NCBI RefSeq assembly: GCF_032118995.1
Contig: NC_092653.1
Coordinates: 20,665,202 to 20,729,201, forward strand
DNA from: Asterias amurensis
Taxonomy: Eukaryota > Echinodermata > Asteroidea > Forcipulatida > Asteriidae
Direction of reading: 5' to 3'
DNA: 64,000 nt
Positions 45,491 through 58,499 of the stretch are shown here, one piece after another. Position numbers and translations under genes: made by a program. The notes beneath the pieces were generated by a model. That model did not search any database. It was given only the letters and a program-made list of their open reading frames with translations, and had not been told where the DNA came from. How positions within the stretch are numbered: position 1 is the stretch's first letter; the number at the start of each line of letters is the position of its first letter.

Positions 45491-46799
45491 CGATTCTTCC
45501 ATCCTGGTTTTGGTTTATTTTGTTGCGATTTGGTTGGGGCTTGGTTTGGTTTTTTTGCGGGCTGATTGGGCGTATGAAGACGCAGTATAATTTGATCACA
45601 AGCGCGGTTTGGTTGTTTTTTGTTTGTTTTGGGGTTTTTTGCGGGATTATTTTAAGCAAGGCTTGCGTGATAAAGACGCAATCATGTTTTAGATCACATA
45701 CATGGTTATTTATGCTGCTTTTTAAAACATTTTTTGTCACAGAAATTTTATTCACAAAACAGACAGCAACACCGACAATTCCATATTTTTGGTTACACAT
45801 TTTACAAAAATAACCGTTTTTCTGGCTTCAGGATATGTTGCAACTATTTTGTCGCTTCTTTTTGTTGTTTCTGGACGAGAGTGGGAAGATGGTGAGAACT
45901 TCTTCATCCGCCTTGTTGAATAGAACATTCCATCTTCCAACTCATGAACATATTCGCACCATTGCACTCACAAACATTCATTATTTGTATAATATTCTAC
46001 TTTTAAAACATCTTTCCAGCTATATGCATTTAGTAAAAAAATTCAAATACTTTTCAAAGACCAACTCGCCTGGTCCAAGGCAGCGTGTCCTTTTAATTTC
46101 TGCCCTAAATTACACTTTTTCCATCTTTTTCCAACAAACTTCATGTTTCAAGTCAGTACATCTTTGTGATTCACTGATCAGTTGACAATACACATTGAGA
46201 AACAATGCAATGAATCCAGCGGCTGTGTGTTTTACATCTGCAGGCGTGCTGCACAAAATGCGGCAAGCCTTTTCATGCCATTCATGAACGCCAACTACGT
46301 TGAATCACATATGGTAATTATCAACAGCCATCAATGACCAATCACAGCGTTTGGAATATTGGTGAGCTTGGACTTTGGACCGTGCACTGTGTGTTGTCTC
46401 TAAGGCCAAGTGCACGCATGGTGGATACTTAACAGTCAGCATGTGGTTATGTCCATCGTGTTTTAATTATTGTATGTGTACTGAAATGAACGTTAGCAAT
46501 TTTGATCAACAATTTCATTTGGATTTTACCCACAATAATTTCATCAACATTGAGTGTCAATTGTAGCATTCATTGTATCATGTAACATGTATGTTGTCAT
46601 GAAACATGGTTGCCTGGCTTATTAGCTGCACGATTGTTTAACGTTGGGCCAATGATTTTCTGTTTCATGTTTTTAATTAGAAACTAGAACAGCGAAGCTG
46701 CCATGGCGAGCTGCTGATCACCAGATAGAACCAATGACTGACAGAAAAACCAATCATTTGATCGACTGAAGGTCAAAGGGGTGGGGATGTTGACAAGTA

Positions 46800-47890
46800 T
46801 GACGTTATGACATTTAAGGTTTTCATTGATTTAGCTCATTCAACTGGAACCAGTGATCTTTGAGTTTTATCTTTTCATATTATATGCATCTAAGCAGCAA
46901 TAATTATTTGATTAAAACTTTGCACTCTTCAGTGATGCACTCGTTGAGTTTTATTTGATTTAGGTTTCAAGTGAGTACATCATGGAAATAAGGAGTTATG
47001 CCTATTCAATGTGTTCATTGTTTTAGCTCATTCAACTGAAACCAGCGATTAATTCTTTAAGTTTTATCTCTTTATATTAATCTATATGTAAGAAGCAATA
47101 TTTGACTTAAGTTTCAAGTCAGAACATCATTGCAATCAGGAGTTATGACCATTTAAGGCTAATAATGTTTCAGCTCATTCAACTGGAACCAGTGATGCAC
47201 AAAGGGAGGTATAAATCTTTTCTTATGAATCTATATGTAAAAAGCAATAGTTTGAAGTCATTTCATCATTGAAATAAGGAGTTAAGTCTATTTAATGTTT
47301 CATTGTTTTAGACCATTCAACTGAAACCAGTGATTAGGTCTTTGAGTTTTATCTTTTCATATGAATCTACTTGTAAGAAGCAATGTTTGACTTAAGTTTC
47401 AAGTAAGTACATCATTGCAATAAGGAGTTATGACCATTTAATGTTTTTCATTGTTTTAGCTCATTCAACTGAAACCCGCGATTAATTCTTTGAGTTTTAT
47501 CTTTTCATATGAATCTACATGTAAGAAGCAATGTTTGACTAAAGTTTCAATTCAGTAAATCATTGCAATAAGGAGTTATGACCATTTAATGTTTTTCATT
47601 GTTTAAGCTCATTCAACTAAAACCTGTGATTAATTATTTGAGTTTTATCTTTTCATATGAATCTACATGTAAGAAGCAATGTTTGACTAAAGTTTCAATT
47701 CAGTAAATCATTGCAATAAGGAGTTATGACCATTTAATGTTTTTCATTGTTTTAGCTCATTAACTAAAACCTGTGATTAATTCTTTGAGTTTTATCTTTT
47801 CATATGAAACTACATGTAAGAAGCAATGTTTGACTTAAGTTTCAATTCAGTACATCATTGCAATCAGGAGTTATGATCATTTATGTTCTT
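46800..47890 (+). repeat. Tandem array, about 147-bp unit, in intron 4
   Basis: The word AGGAGTTATG (or one-base variants) occurs at 46991, 47138, 47277, 47423, 47571, 47719 and 47866, that is spacings of 147, 139, 146, 148, 148 and 147. Each unit also carries TTTTAGCTCATTCAACTGAA, TTTGAGTTTTATCTTTTCAT and AGAAGCAATGTTTGACT. The first, more divergent unit starts near 46800. The middle units are most alike. Confidence 0.92.
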
Positions 47891-48169
47891 TATTGTCTAA
47901 GCTCATTCGACGGGAACCAGTGACAGAGAGTTTGATTTTTGTTTTAACAAATTATTTCAAACTTAAAGATTTTAATTTGAGTTTGTTTCTTTTAAATCCA
48001 GATGTCAATGTTCGAGCCTGGAAAAAAAAACTTTTTTTTTATTCCAAAAACATTTTTTTATTCCAAAAACATTTTTTTATTAAAAAAAAACAAAAAACTA
48101 AAAATTACTGAAATGACTGGCAATTGTATATATGTTCATTTTTTTCCCACTTTTAAAAAATCAACTGAG

Positions 48170-49229
48170 CAATGTTCTCCACACACGTAAATTGGGAGGG
48201 CGGGCCGCCCTCCTAAAATTTAGGCCACCCTGCCAAAGAATTGGCCGCCCTGCTAAAATTATTGGCCGCCCTGCCCAAAAAAAGACAGTGAGACTATTTT
48301 TAGACAGCATTTAATAAGATCAAACGAGTACCTGACAAGCCAGAGCCGACTTCAAAATTATAGCTTCAGAAATGCGATCGTAAACCAACCATGCACACAC
48401 ACCACGCACATCGTCGACGTCGCCCAGAACATGGCAATCTCCACTGCATGCATTGTGCATGCACAGTCCGCACGCTGTGATTGGCCGTTGATAGACTCCA
48501 ACACAATACGCACGTTCACAAACCGAGAAAGAATTGCCACACAGTGTGCCGCACGCGTGAACGGAATGGTACAATGTACAGCCTCGAAGCATAATCAAAC
48601 ATGTCGACTTTCGCCCATTGAGGGCGTGTGCGATGCGGGGCAAAGTTCATTGATAAATAAATTGTTCGGTGCGTTTACCGATCGTTGAATCTAGATTATT
48701 TTATTACAAACACAAACGAAGTTCTTAACGACGGAACCGCTAATCACTAATTCATGAAAATAGTTTTGGATGGAAGAAGTATTATTTAGGGCCATAACTT
48801 GGGGAAAAGATCGTCCAAAAATGTGTTTTTTTTTTTTGTTTTTTTTTTCTCGTTTTGAAAATTGCACACGAAGACCGTCTGATCATGGTCCGATCACCCG
48901 CTTTCTAAGTTCCGATGTGCGGCATGCCGATCATCCCTTTGAGGTTATTGGCACGGCGCACAAAGCAAAATGTATAACAAATGGTAGTTTTGATTTAGTT
49001 TTTAAAATAGGGTTGTTCCAAACGAAGTGGATGTCGATCAATAGGTAGGTAGCGTCGTCTGGCCCAGGGGATGATACATTATTTTAAGAAAATGGTTTTC
49101 TCAAACAGTAGTTTCACGTCCGATGACGTCATATCAAAATGGGCGCCATTTTGATTACGTCATATTGACGGGTGCCATTTTGTTTACGTCATGCCGCCCT
49201 CCTAAAAAAAAAGTCAGTGGAGAACACTG
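48170..49229. mobile_element. hAT-like TIR element, CA(A/G)TGTTCTCCAC ends
   Basis: The left end is CAATGTTCTCCAC and the right end the complement of CAGTGTTCTCCAC. Both are followed inward by AGGAGGGCGGC-like sequence. Repeats of GGCCGCCCTGC near 48200-48270 and of GCCATTTTG...TACGTCAT near 49140-49190 are inside. No transposase is visible. The right end is 29 bp from the exon 4 donor. CAGTG-type ends suggest hAT, but an 8-bp duplication was not established. Confidence 0.7.
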
Positions 49230-49253
49230 ACCGAGTACTTTGAAATTCTTTCA

Positions 49254-49364
<111 letters not shown>

Positions 49365-49595
49365 TTAAACAAAATAATAATAAAAATAATAAAAAATTCC
49401 ACAATCCCGCATGCATGTGAAACTCGAATTAAAACAACAGACAAATTACAACAGGAACCTAAAAAAAACCAGGATTCTGGGTATCCCAACACCAATTCGT
49501 ATACCAAGATTTACATGTAATTTGATATGCCCAGTCCTTCTTGAGTTATGATCTTCGTTTTGACAAGAAATTAAGTTAATTTAAAATTCCAATCA

Positions 49596-49871
<276 letters not shown>

Positions 49872-50119
49872 TTATCATAGAATAATATACTGTTACACTT
49901 TCTAATCAGAAGACAGACAAAGATGTAAATAAAATTTTAAAAATGTCTAAGATTATTGAAAAGGTTGGCTTTCTAGATCAAATTTCTCAATTTTGGGCCT
50001 AATCTTATGCACAAAATTGGAACTCAACAGAGTTCATAACTTCACCACTTCAAAAAGTCAGATGATATTGTTAAAACTAGCTTAAACCACCTTGACAAAA
50101 GACCACGCACAGCAATATC

Positions 50120-50330
50120 CAGGGAACGATTTCGCCTGTATCGCAACGCAAATTGCGATGAAATTTGAATGATTTGCTATGCAATTTTAAAAAGTGCATC
50201 GCAAATTTTGCGATCCAATTTGCTTGTATATTTTGCAGCATTTATGCTTGATACAAAAATATTGATTTCTTATTTAAATCCATTCATACTAGATACTAGG
50301 TTTTTCAAGGTTGAATTATTCCAAACCCAA
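50120..50330 (+). repeat. Dispersed repeat with CGCAAATTGCGAT, partner of 61620-61800
   Basis: CAGGGAACGATTTCGCCTGT, CGCAACGCAAATTGCGATG, TGATTTGCTATGCAATTTTA, CAAATTTTGCGATCCAATTT and AATATTGATTTCTTATTTAAAT recur as the complement, in reverse order, at 61620-61800. Confidence 0.75.
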
Positions 50331-51101
50331 ATAATTCTGAATTTCAAAGGAATAATCTCTAAGTTAAACTTTGTGTTTGGGTAAGAAATATCGCTAAAAT
50401 CATGAGAAACATGCACGGGTATTAATAGCGAATATTCCCTGGTCTTCAAGCCGAGTATACCCGGGGGAATTATGTGATGCATCGCTGACCATGCTGACAG
50501 CTGTCCTTACTCTGTTTTGATGGAACGAAACTCGCATTTCAAGTTGGAAATATTAACGTAAATTGCTCTAAAATTTCAGGTAAAGAGTGTCAAATTTATT
50601 GTTGAAATTGTCTACACATTATAACTCAACTTCTCGTTGGGTTGTTTGTACTTTTGGTAATTTTGTTTGTCTGACTACAGGGGGTTAAAAATCGATGTTT
50701 TCATTTCGTAAGGAAAATATTATTTTAACGAGTGTGTGAGACGTCACGTTTTTTTTTTTTAATTAATTTTTCCGGCGTTCATGTTTTCCAAAACGGGTCG
50801 TAAAAATTAAGCGTCAAGGTCGTCGAAAATTCCACATTGCTTCAGACAGGAAGGTCGTATGATCTTGATTATTATTATTTTTTTTTTAACGTTTAGATTT
50901 GCTTGTTTGGATTAGGATGATAAACGCAAAAATGAAATTTACTCGACATTCCTCATTACGATAGAGCGGGTCACATATTAACGACACAGGTCAAAGCAAA
51001 TTTTTTTAAACCATGGAGGTAGAATTGTTATCACCGACCTGAGATTTGACTAGTTGACTTTTCTATAACAAAGGTGTTAGACAACAGACGAGTTGAGCTT
51101 T

Positions 51102-51340
51102 TAAAGGATTTTTTTTTTTTTTTAACACAAAGCACAATGTCCACAGATTTACACCGTTTAAAGATAATGATAGTAGAAAGTGACCTTAAAATATTACTTG
51201 CTGAGGTGCTGTAGTTTTTGAGAAATGAGTAAAACAATGCCATGAAAATGTTTTCACTTGCTAAAATAATGTTTGTCTCATGATAACTGAGACGAAAATT
51301 ATTTTCATGACATTGTTTTACTCATTTCTCAAAAGACACA
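51102..51340. mobile_element. Foldback MITE, family A, truncated copy
   Basis: After TTAAAGGATTTTT..., AACACAAAGCACAATGTCCA and CTTGCTGAGGTGCTGTAGTT are followed by the inverted start of the right arm, TGACATTGTTTTACTCATTT. The right arm then stops. Confidence 0.75.
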
Positions 51341-52299
51341 AGACTGCCAAAGCTGTTCGGTCGAAGTTTACTGGTCCGGGGCTAATATAACTGGGCCTGT
51401 GGTCCAGTGTTAAATTCGAGGCCCTTAACATTATGCACACTATGTAAAAGTACAATATGCAAGTGGGCGATTTCGCGGTTACACGCATTATGTTTTAGAG
51501 TGTCCTTCATCATTCTCCATTCTCTGGTTGCAAGACTAATTTGATTTGAGTGTTCATCTTTTGTAAACCTTTTGTTCATCTTTTGATCATTACGGTGTAT
51601 TTTATTTATAACACAAAAGCAGAATACCCGCCAGTCGTGGTTACTTTCCGTGCGACAATAGATAAAAGAAACATTGAATGCTAGAGGTCGCTTTGGAACG
51701 ATGCACTAGCGTGATATTAAACGCCCTCTATTGGTAAAATCTACGCGAACCAGCAATAAACGCATTGAGACAAGACTTGACGTGTCACGTGGGAGTTTTA
51801 GGGCATTTCCAGGTGGCGCAAATGCGAGGGCGAAGCGCATACCGTCGGCGTACGTAGCTCAAGCAACATCTGTTGTTGTGCAATCTCGAGATTGAGCAGC
51901 GCAATTAACAGATTGCTAGCTTTACGAACTCGCTACTGTATACGTCGGTCCGTGCAATACTAGAACTGCTACTATCAACCATGGATCAACGACGTATTTT
52001 CCTGAAGAAAATGTGTATTTTCTAATGCTTTATATCAAATGTGAAAACATTTTAGAAAAAGGAAACTTACAACCTTAAAATCGTGCCGTATTTTGTCACA
52101 TGGGAGTGGGATCGGGGTTGTTTTATTTTATTTTGTCTGTAAATTTTATTTGTGTACGTCCGATCCGACCAGACCATAGTAATCATAAACTGAGTATGCT
52201 ATGCTAGTCAAACAAATTGAGCTCCTGGACAATCTAAGAAGAGTGATTTTTTAGTTGAGCTCCTGAGTATTCTCAGGAGAGCGATTAAAAGAGCTCCTT

Positions 52300-52620
52300 C
52301 TATTTCTATAAACGAAGGTCTGATAATCCCCAACATATACCACAAAAAACTAACTCCAGACGCCTAGAATCGCTTAGATGACCCCCCCCCCTTCCCCCCC
52401 CCCCCCCCCCCGATTCCATCGCCATGGTTGCCATAGGATGTCGCAAAGTAATTCCACCTAAATCACATCGTGCTTGTCTACAAGGCCTTGGATAGTGGCA
52501 GGAATATATTGTTTTTAAACTGTTTGCTGGGCCCATCTGACCATTGTATACAGTGTAATGGCCTTGGTAACATGCGTTACATTGGTAACACGCATTACAA
52601 AGTAACACGCGTTACGGTTT
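52300..52620. repeat. C-run and triple GTAAC(A/n)YGCRTTAC palindromes
   Basis: 52381-52412 is two C runs (about 10 and 18) separated by TT, with G-quadruplex potential on the minus strand. At 52567-52580, 52585-52598 and 52602-52615 are three near-palindromes: GTAACATGCGTTAC, GTAACACGCATTAC and GTAACACGCGTTAC. Confidence 0.85.
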
Positions 52621-52639
52621 TTGGAGACTCATTGTGAAG

Positions 52640-53740
52640 TGGTGGTTAAGAATTTATCTATAGTTTTTATTGTTTTTACATGAGCCCATACTAGTAGGAG
52701 GGAAATTATAAGTTGCAGCAATTGAAACAAGATTATTTAGTAATTATATTTAAAATAGTGTATTTTGGTAACACGCTGAAAGTACCTCAAACCAAGTATT
52801 GATACAAGTGTACATTGAGCTGTATTGAAATTTTACAATTTATAAAATCGTAAAAATTTTACTTTTTCCCCATCAAAATGCACTATTGGAAGGGAAAAAA
52901 ATCACAGTTAACAATACCCAAACAGAATTTTAAAAATTCCCCTGACACTTGGACGTGTTTGGAATGATATAAAGATAAACATTCAATAATGGGAGCAATT
53001 TCATTTTTCTAAGAAAATTCAATCTTTCATGGAATTCATCGCCCAAGACAATGCAAACAACATGAAGTTTTATTTTTAATATTGCATAACAAATCAATTT
53101 TTTTAATAATAAAAATTAGGGGTGTGTGGGTGGGTCAAAAACATCAACAATTTTTAAGCGGCCTCTAATGTGCCTTGCACTGCACCACACCACGTGTCGC
53201 TCAGTTGCCGATACTATCCAGGGCTCGAATGTGGGAGAAAACTCCACAAGACCGCAGGGCTTGTTTCTCAGATTTTTTACTGAACCGAATATTTTTTTTA
53301 AGACCAAAGTTTTAAATTATAAGGGGAAAAAAGGTAACGCAATAGAACAGCAGGCCTTTTTTATCCCTTAGGAGGCGTTTTTGGCTGTAAAACCCAATTG
53401 AGAAATTTCCACATACCTACTTACGCCATTCTCGCTGCCACAAAAAAGAAATATTCCGATTTGACAGGTTAAATTACCACTGAAACACTGCAACAGACAA
53501 CATTGTTTTACATGTGCATCAAAAAAAGGTCGTCAAAAAAAAGATCGATCGAAAATTTGACAGCAGTGTAGTCAGAAGCTAATCACTGTTGGTCGACATA
53601 CTGAGCAAGACGTTTAGAAACAAGACCTTACTTTTAATCCATGCAACACAGGGATGTGTGATGTTGCAACTAGACGTCTTTAATACAAATTCAACACTCA
53701 TTTGTAAGGTATCAGACTTCACACATGGTCGGTGGTATAC
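52640..53740. other. Intron stretch without recognisable content
   Basis: AT-rich and without conserved frames or repeats that I recognise. Confidence 0.4.
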
Positions 53741-53759
53741 GAAGCACTGTACAAGCGTA

Positions 53760-54105
53760 AAAGAGTTAGAAACCGTTTGTTATAAAATGATGGTAAGAAA
53801 GATGTTTTTAAAGTAGAATACATTGATCTACACAAATTTGCCTCGAAATTGCGTGGTTTCCCTTTTACTTTGCGAACTGGCACGGTCGGCCATATATGGG
53901 AGTCCAAAATTTGACTCCCATAAATGGCCGACCGTGGTAGGCGACGAGGTAAAAGGAAAACCGTGTAATTTCGAGGCATATTTGTGTAGATCATTGTATT
54001 CTACTTTTACCCATCTTTCTACCCATGCATTTTATAACAAACGGTTACAAACGCTTTTCAAAGACCAACTCGACCGATCCAAGGCAACGTGTTCCTTTAA
54101 AACGT
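53760..54105. mobile_element. Palindromic MITE, family B (GGTCGGCCATTTATGG core)
   Basis: The left arm reads AAACCGTTTGTTATAAAATG, AAGTAGAATACATTGATC, CCTCGAAATTGCG, GGCACGGTCGGCCATATATG and GGAGTC. The right arm is the complement, ending GACCGATCCAAGGCAACGTG-TTCCTTTAA. The left outer 60 bp are missing. Other pieces lie at 43340-43380, 46055-46100 and 55922-57005. Confidence 0.85.
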
Positions 54106-55459
54106 TTATGCAGTGCGAATATTTATGACGTAGGCCTGATGTTTTTTCAGCGCTGCCATATCACAGAGCGGTATCCATCACCTCGATCCCACGGCTTTTC
54201 TGGTACTTGAATGAACTGGGTGTTGCCGTGCCCACGCGTGGGTGCGATGCTGTAGGGGAAATTCCCTTGGCCAGAAATGACCACGTTGTTGGGAAATGTC
54301 GGACCATGTCGAACGCACTGAAAATACGGGTCCACTACTTGTCGTCAACTCGATGCCAACTCGCTTGGTGAAAAAATTATCTCTAAGCGGCAAAGCTGTC
54401 GGCCGCCATCTTGCTTTTTCACTATTTCACAGAGCTTGTACATCATGGACAACAGAGGGTGCTTTCCTGCATTTGGAACTGTCTTGGCCCAAGGCGTAAT
54501 GATCGGTACCGCATGCTTAATTATGTACCGTGCTTCGTGTAAATTGATCATTGACGGCGTGGTAAAGACTAAACCTTACCCTTCCATCTGCATTGGTCAT
54601 GTTGATGGCGAGTCGACGAACACAAGCGAACGGACTGTGAATATTTACGTAACATGCACGTGTATAGTGATGATTGTGAACGCATTGGAATAAAAATAGC
54701 GGCACCAGATTTTTAGAGATCGGTGAACACTCCACTCGATTGAGGTACAAATATGATTTAATTGCTTCAGTGCCAGTGACGTAAAACACAAAAATGTAAC
54801 GTGTTCTGTTTCATGGAAAATGGATGTTAATTCTGTGATTTTCATATCCGCGGTTTGTATCAAATTTATTTAATTTACGCAGACCCTTTTTTTAATTATA
54901 CATTTATCAGTCATGTTTTGTTTGTCTTCGTCCTTGCGGTAAAACTGTTTTTAAAGTGCTATTGAGCCATTGTTGTCCCCTTTTGTTGTCCCCTTATGCT
55001 GGTTGTTTATAATACATGGATAACCTGGATCCTTATGCTGCGTCATAGTAAAACGTTGCTATAAACAAAGCACCAGTCTACTTACAACATTGTGCGACAA
55101 CGTCACGAAGATTTGACAGTTGCAACGGCTGGAAACACGTATACGCTGGCCTTTTACCGCTTTTGGTTTTTTTTTAATCATTTTTTGCTAATTACGTGAC
55201 ATTTTGATGATTTTTTTTTTTTACAGCAACCATCTATAAATACATTATTTATGATTCTACACCTCTAAATTGCGTAAACGGTGAGCCGGTGTGCCCCTTT
55301 AAGTGTAGATTTGTAACATAACCTACAGTTGTGTGTATGTGCAGGGATATGATACATTTCGACACATTTCGATTTATGAAAATAGGCCCTTGCACTTTAG
55401 GAACTATGCAAAAAATCGCAAGTGCTGAAACAGAAAAAAAAAAAAAAAAAAAACTTAAA

Positions 55460-55507
55460 CAAAAACAAGACCTGTTTCGCTGCACTTCGCTATGAAACAG
55501 CTAATTA
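55460..55507. repeat. Second copy of the GTTTCGCTG hairpin repeat
   Basis: AACAAAAACAAGACCT, then GTTTCGCTGCACTTCGCTAT and GAAAC (hairpin 55474-55498), preceded by about 18 A. It parallels 10516-10566. Confidence 0.6.
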
Positions 55508-55921
55508 TCACATTTGGAAACTCCATATGAAGAGATGAGGTATTGCAGCTCAAATACTACGTTTTACATGTTTTAGGTATCAGTATGAGAATCATAAGAT
55601 GTAAGTATCACCTGTAGTAGTTGATACTATAAGATAATCTTTTGAAGTTATTGTGTAATCACAGTTCTTATTCATTGATCATTCAGATTTAAGATGTTGA
55701 TTCTATTCGCAAAGAAGTGGAGGTGCGGTTCTTGAGTGCTACTGGGGGGATTGACACATGGTCCAGAGTGGACGACATTGCTTAGGTACCACACCAAAGC
55801 ATCATGAAAATTCTGGAACCACCAATGATCAATTCTAGGGGTCATCATATCTCCAAATCTACAACTTAAATTTGGTTTTATTATTATGAAAACCCTGTTG
55901 CCATAATTTCATCTAACTTAA

Positions 55922-57005
55922 AGGAACACGTTGCCTTGGTTCAGTCAAGTTGGTCTATGAAAAGCGTTTGAAACCGTTTGTTATGAAATGCATATGTTGT
56001 TAGAAAGATCAGGCCTTGACCTCTACAGCGGCCACCAGCGGCCATTGCCCCGATGCCCCAGCGAATTGCCGTGAAGCCCTTTTAAAAATCACGTACCTTA
56101 CGGCCACTTGGCCGTCGTGCCCTTTTCCATTGATTCCATATTATTATTTATTCGAAAATGTTATGTAATGTTAACATTGTGACCCATTTAGATTATATGG
56201 AGGTAAAATCGGAACGTACGATCCCGCACACTAGTTTTCACAATGATGCTTCTGTGCAATAAAAAAATGTGTCGAGAACTTGGCATGGTAACCATATCAA
56301 ACGTAGTTGAGCTGTTTACTACTAAAAACGCAGCACCAGACTACTCCAATGTATAACCTCGCTACAAGTCCCTACACTAAATTACGCATTTTCGCACTGA
56401 TTTTGTCTATTGAGATCTGTATTTGTAGCGGATGGGGCGGGGGAGGCGCGCAGCCGGGGCTGGATACAATCTATGTTTTTCCCTTGACTATTTCGCTGGT
56501 GTCCAAGGCTTGTACTGAATTAATGTTTGTGACCCACCACTACCAGTGATCTGCCTGCCTTGCGACTTTGTTTTTCATTACCAAATGTTTGTGTACACAC
56601 AACAAATGTGGAATTGTAAAACGTCAAAATCGGATTATATGGAGGTAACGGCAGAGCCCTAATTTTGGAGATCATCATACTCCATCAAGTTTGTTATTGA
56701 TTAATCAGCATGCCATCCCACAAAAGATGCAAAAATAAGCAGGAAGGCGACAGGGCTGGAGTGGCAGCAAAGTGCCAACTTTAGAAGCATTTTTTAATTA
56801 GGTGCGCCCCTCTGAAGCTAAAGGTTGAGGCCTGAAAGATGTTTCAAAAGTAGAACACAATGATCCACACACACATTTGCCTAGAAACTACATGGTTTTC
56901 CTTTTACTTTGTAAACTAACATGGTCGGCCATTGACTCCCATAAATGACCGGCCATCCCCACGCAATTTGAGTATTTTTTACTTGTGTGGATCATTGTAT
57001 TCTAC
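55922..57005. mobile_element. Palindromic MITE, family B, split by another element
   Basis: It starts after TTAA (55918-55921) with AGGAACACGTTGCCTTGG and runs to GTTAGAAAGAT at 56009. It resumes at GAAAGATGTTTCAAAAGTAG (56835) and runs through TCGGCCATTGACTCCCATAA to TGATCCACAC/GTGTGGATCA arms ending near 57005. The 824 bp between are the insertion listed separately. Confidence 0.8.
56010..56834. mobile_element. Insertion with CAGGCCT ends inside family B MITE
   Basis: It begins CAGGCCTTGACCTCTACAGC and ends AAGGTTGAGGCCTG, with AAAGAT on both sides (left GAAAGAT, right GAAAGAT if the last G is counted). CAGCGGCC-rich and GCCGTCGTGCCC motifs near the left end recur at 63617-63760. No transposase is visible. 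Confidence 0.65.
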
Positions 57006-58499
57006 TGAAATTTAATTTGTACTATTATACAGGTGTAATATTGTTGTACTTTGGGGCAATGAGCACCCCTTTATCATAACTTCATCTACACAAACTGATA
57101 AGCCTTTCTTGGATCAAAATTTTCGTGTGAAAAAGTACCTCTTTCTCAGTATTTAGATAAAATCAGGGTCATCAATTAAAACTATAAAATTACTATTAAT
57201 AAAACAAAACAGGTCCTACCTGTTCGAATGTTTTACAATTATGTTGTCACTAGCCACCGATTAATCATAAAGACCAATTATTTTTTCCCCACAAATTCAT
57301 TAAAAATGATGGTGTCCATGTTATGTATGTTCACTTGCCACAGTTCACCTCGCCTAAACATATTACAATTAAATCAGTGGGGTTTAACAATTAGTAATAA
57401 ACAGGTGCTTACTATTCAAATGATTTGAAGCATTGATGTCACTAGCAAGTAAATTCCAATTCATTTTCCCAGCAAATGTACATACAGTTTTGGTGTCCAT
57501 GTTATGTACACTATACTTGCCACAGTTTATCCTGCCTAAAAATATTACAAATACTTCAGTGTTTTTTTAAACCATGTCTTTTTATATTTAAGGGTTAGTG
57601 CAACATTGTAAGAAACATTTTGAATTTGTCGTGCCAAATTTTACAAGCGAATTTAAAATGATAAGTGTAACCTTTTTCGTACATAAAACAAAACTCGTTT
57701 TGGGGGTTTAAATTTTTTTTTTTTTTTTTAAACGTCATATTGCATCTATTTGGACATACTTCAAGGACAACTTTGAGGTTCCTGAAAATTCTCTGCTTAG
57801 TATGAGAAATATGCTTCAATTGGACACCAAGTTATGTACAGAAAGTTCTTAACATGGCTCACTTTACATGCAGGTATTTCTCTTCTTTTGTAACGCCTTG
57901 CTCAAGCAGCTACTTTTTATGATTCTATGGACTGTATTAAACATCCTGACAGGGTAAATTATGTTAATATCTGTTGTCCATTTTTGGTCTATTTTGTAAC
58001 AGTAGTGTGTCATGTATCATATCCCTGCAGGTATTTTCAATACAATAGTTCAACTTGAAAATTACTGTCTTTTCAAACTGAAAGATGAAGTGCAACAAAA
58101 CATTGGCTAGCTGAATATTATGATGTTATCTTTCAATTTACAAAAACTTTTTCCAGTTTATAAAAATCACTTTAGTAACACAATTTATTGTTAGCTGAGC
58201 TAACTGACGTTGTACTCGATAATGTTGCAAGCACTAAAGAATGCCTCAAATATGTTGTAAAATATTTATAAAATGTGACCAATCGTCGTTTGTTAACGTA
58301 TACAAAATTAGATAGACTAACTACAATTGTTACTACTGAGAAACCCAATTCATTGAAACTGTTATATAACCAATCATGTCAATGGGGGAAATAGTTTAAG
58401 TCAGAGACTAGACTATAAAGTGTAGATCGTGAATACAATGTACTTGCCTTCGGCTCGTACTTTCTATTCACGAATCATACTTTCTCGTCCATTCTCCTT

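Noticed and set aside
45432..45813. Paired long frames on both strands
   Set aside because: Caused by a strand-biased G/T-rich stretch; composition explains the lack of stops.
48320..48643. Open frames in a GC-richer island with CCAAT-like GATTGGCC, possible promoter
   Set aside because: It lies inside the TIR element 48170-49229, so transposon origin explains it better.
54125..54700. GC-richer, gene-like stretch with frames of 60-85 codons on both strands
   Set aside because: No conserved motif, and frames on both strands overlap; nothing supports an exon.
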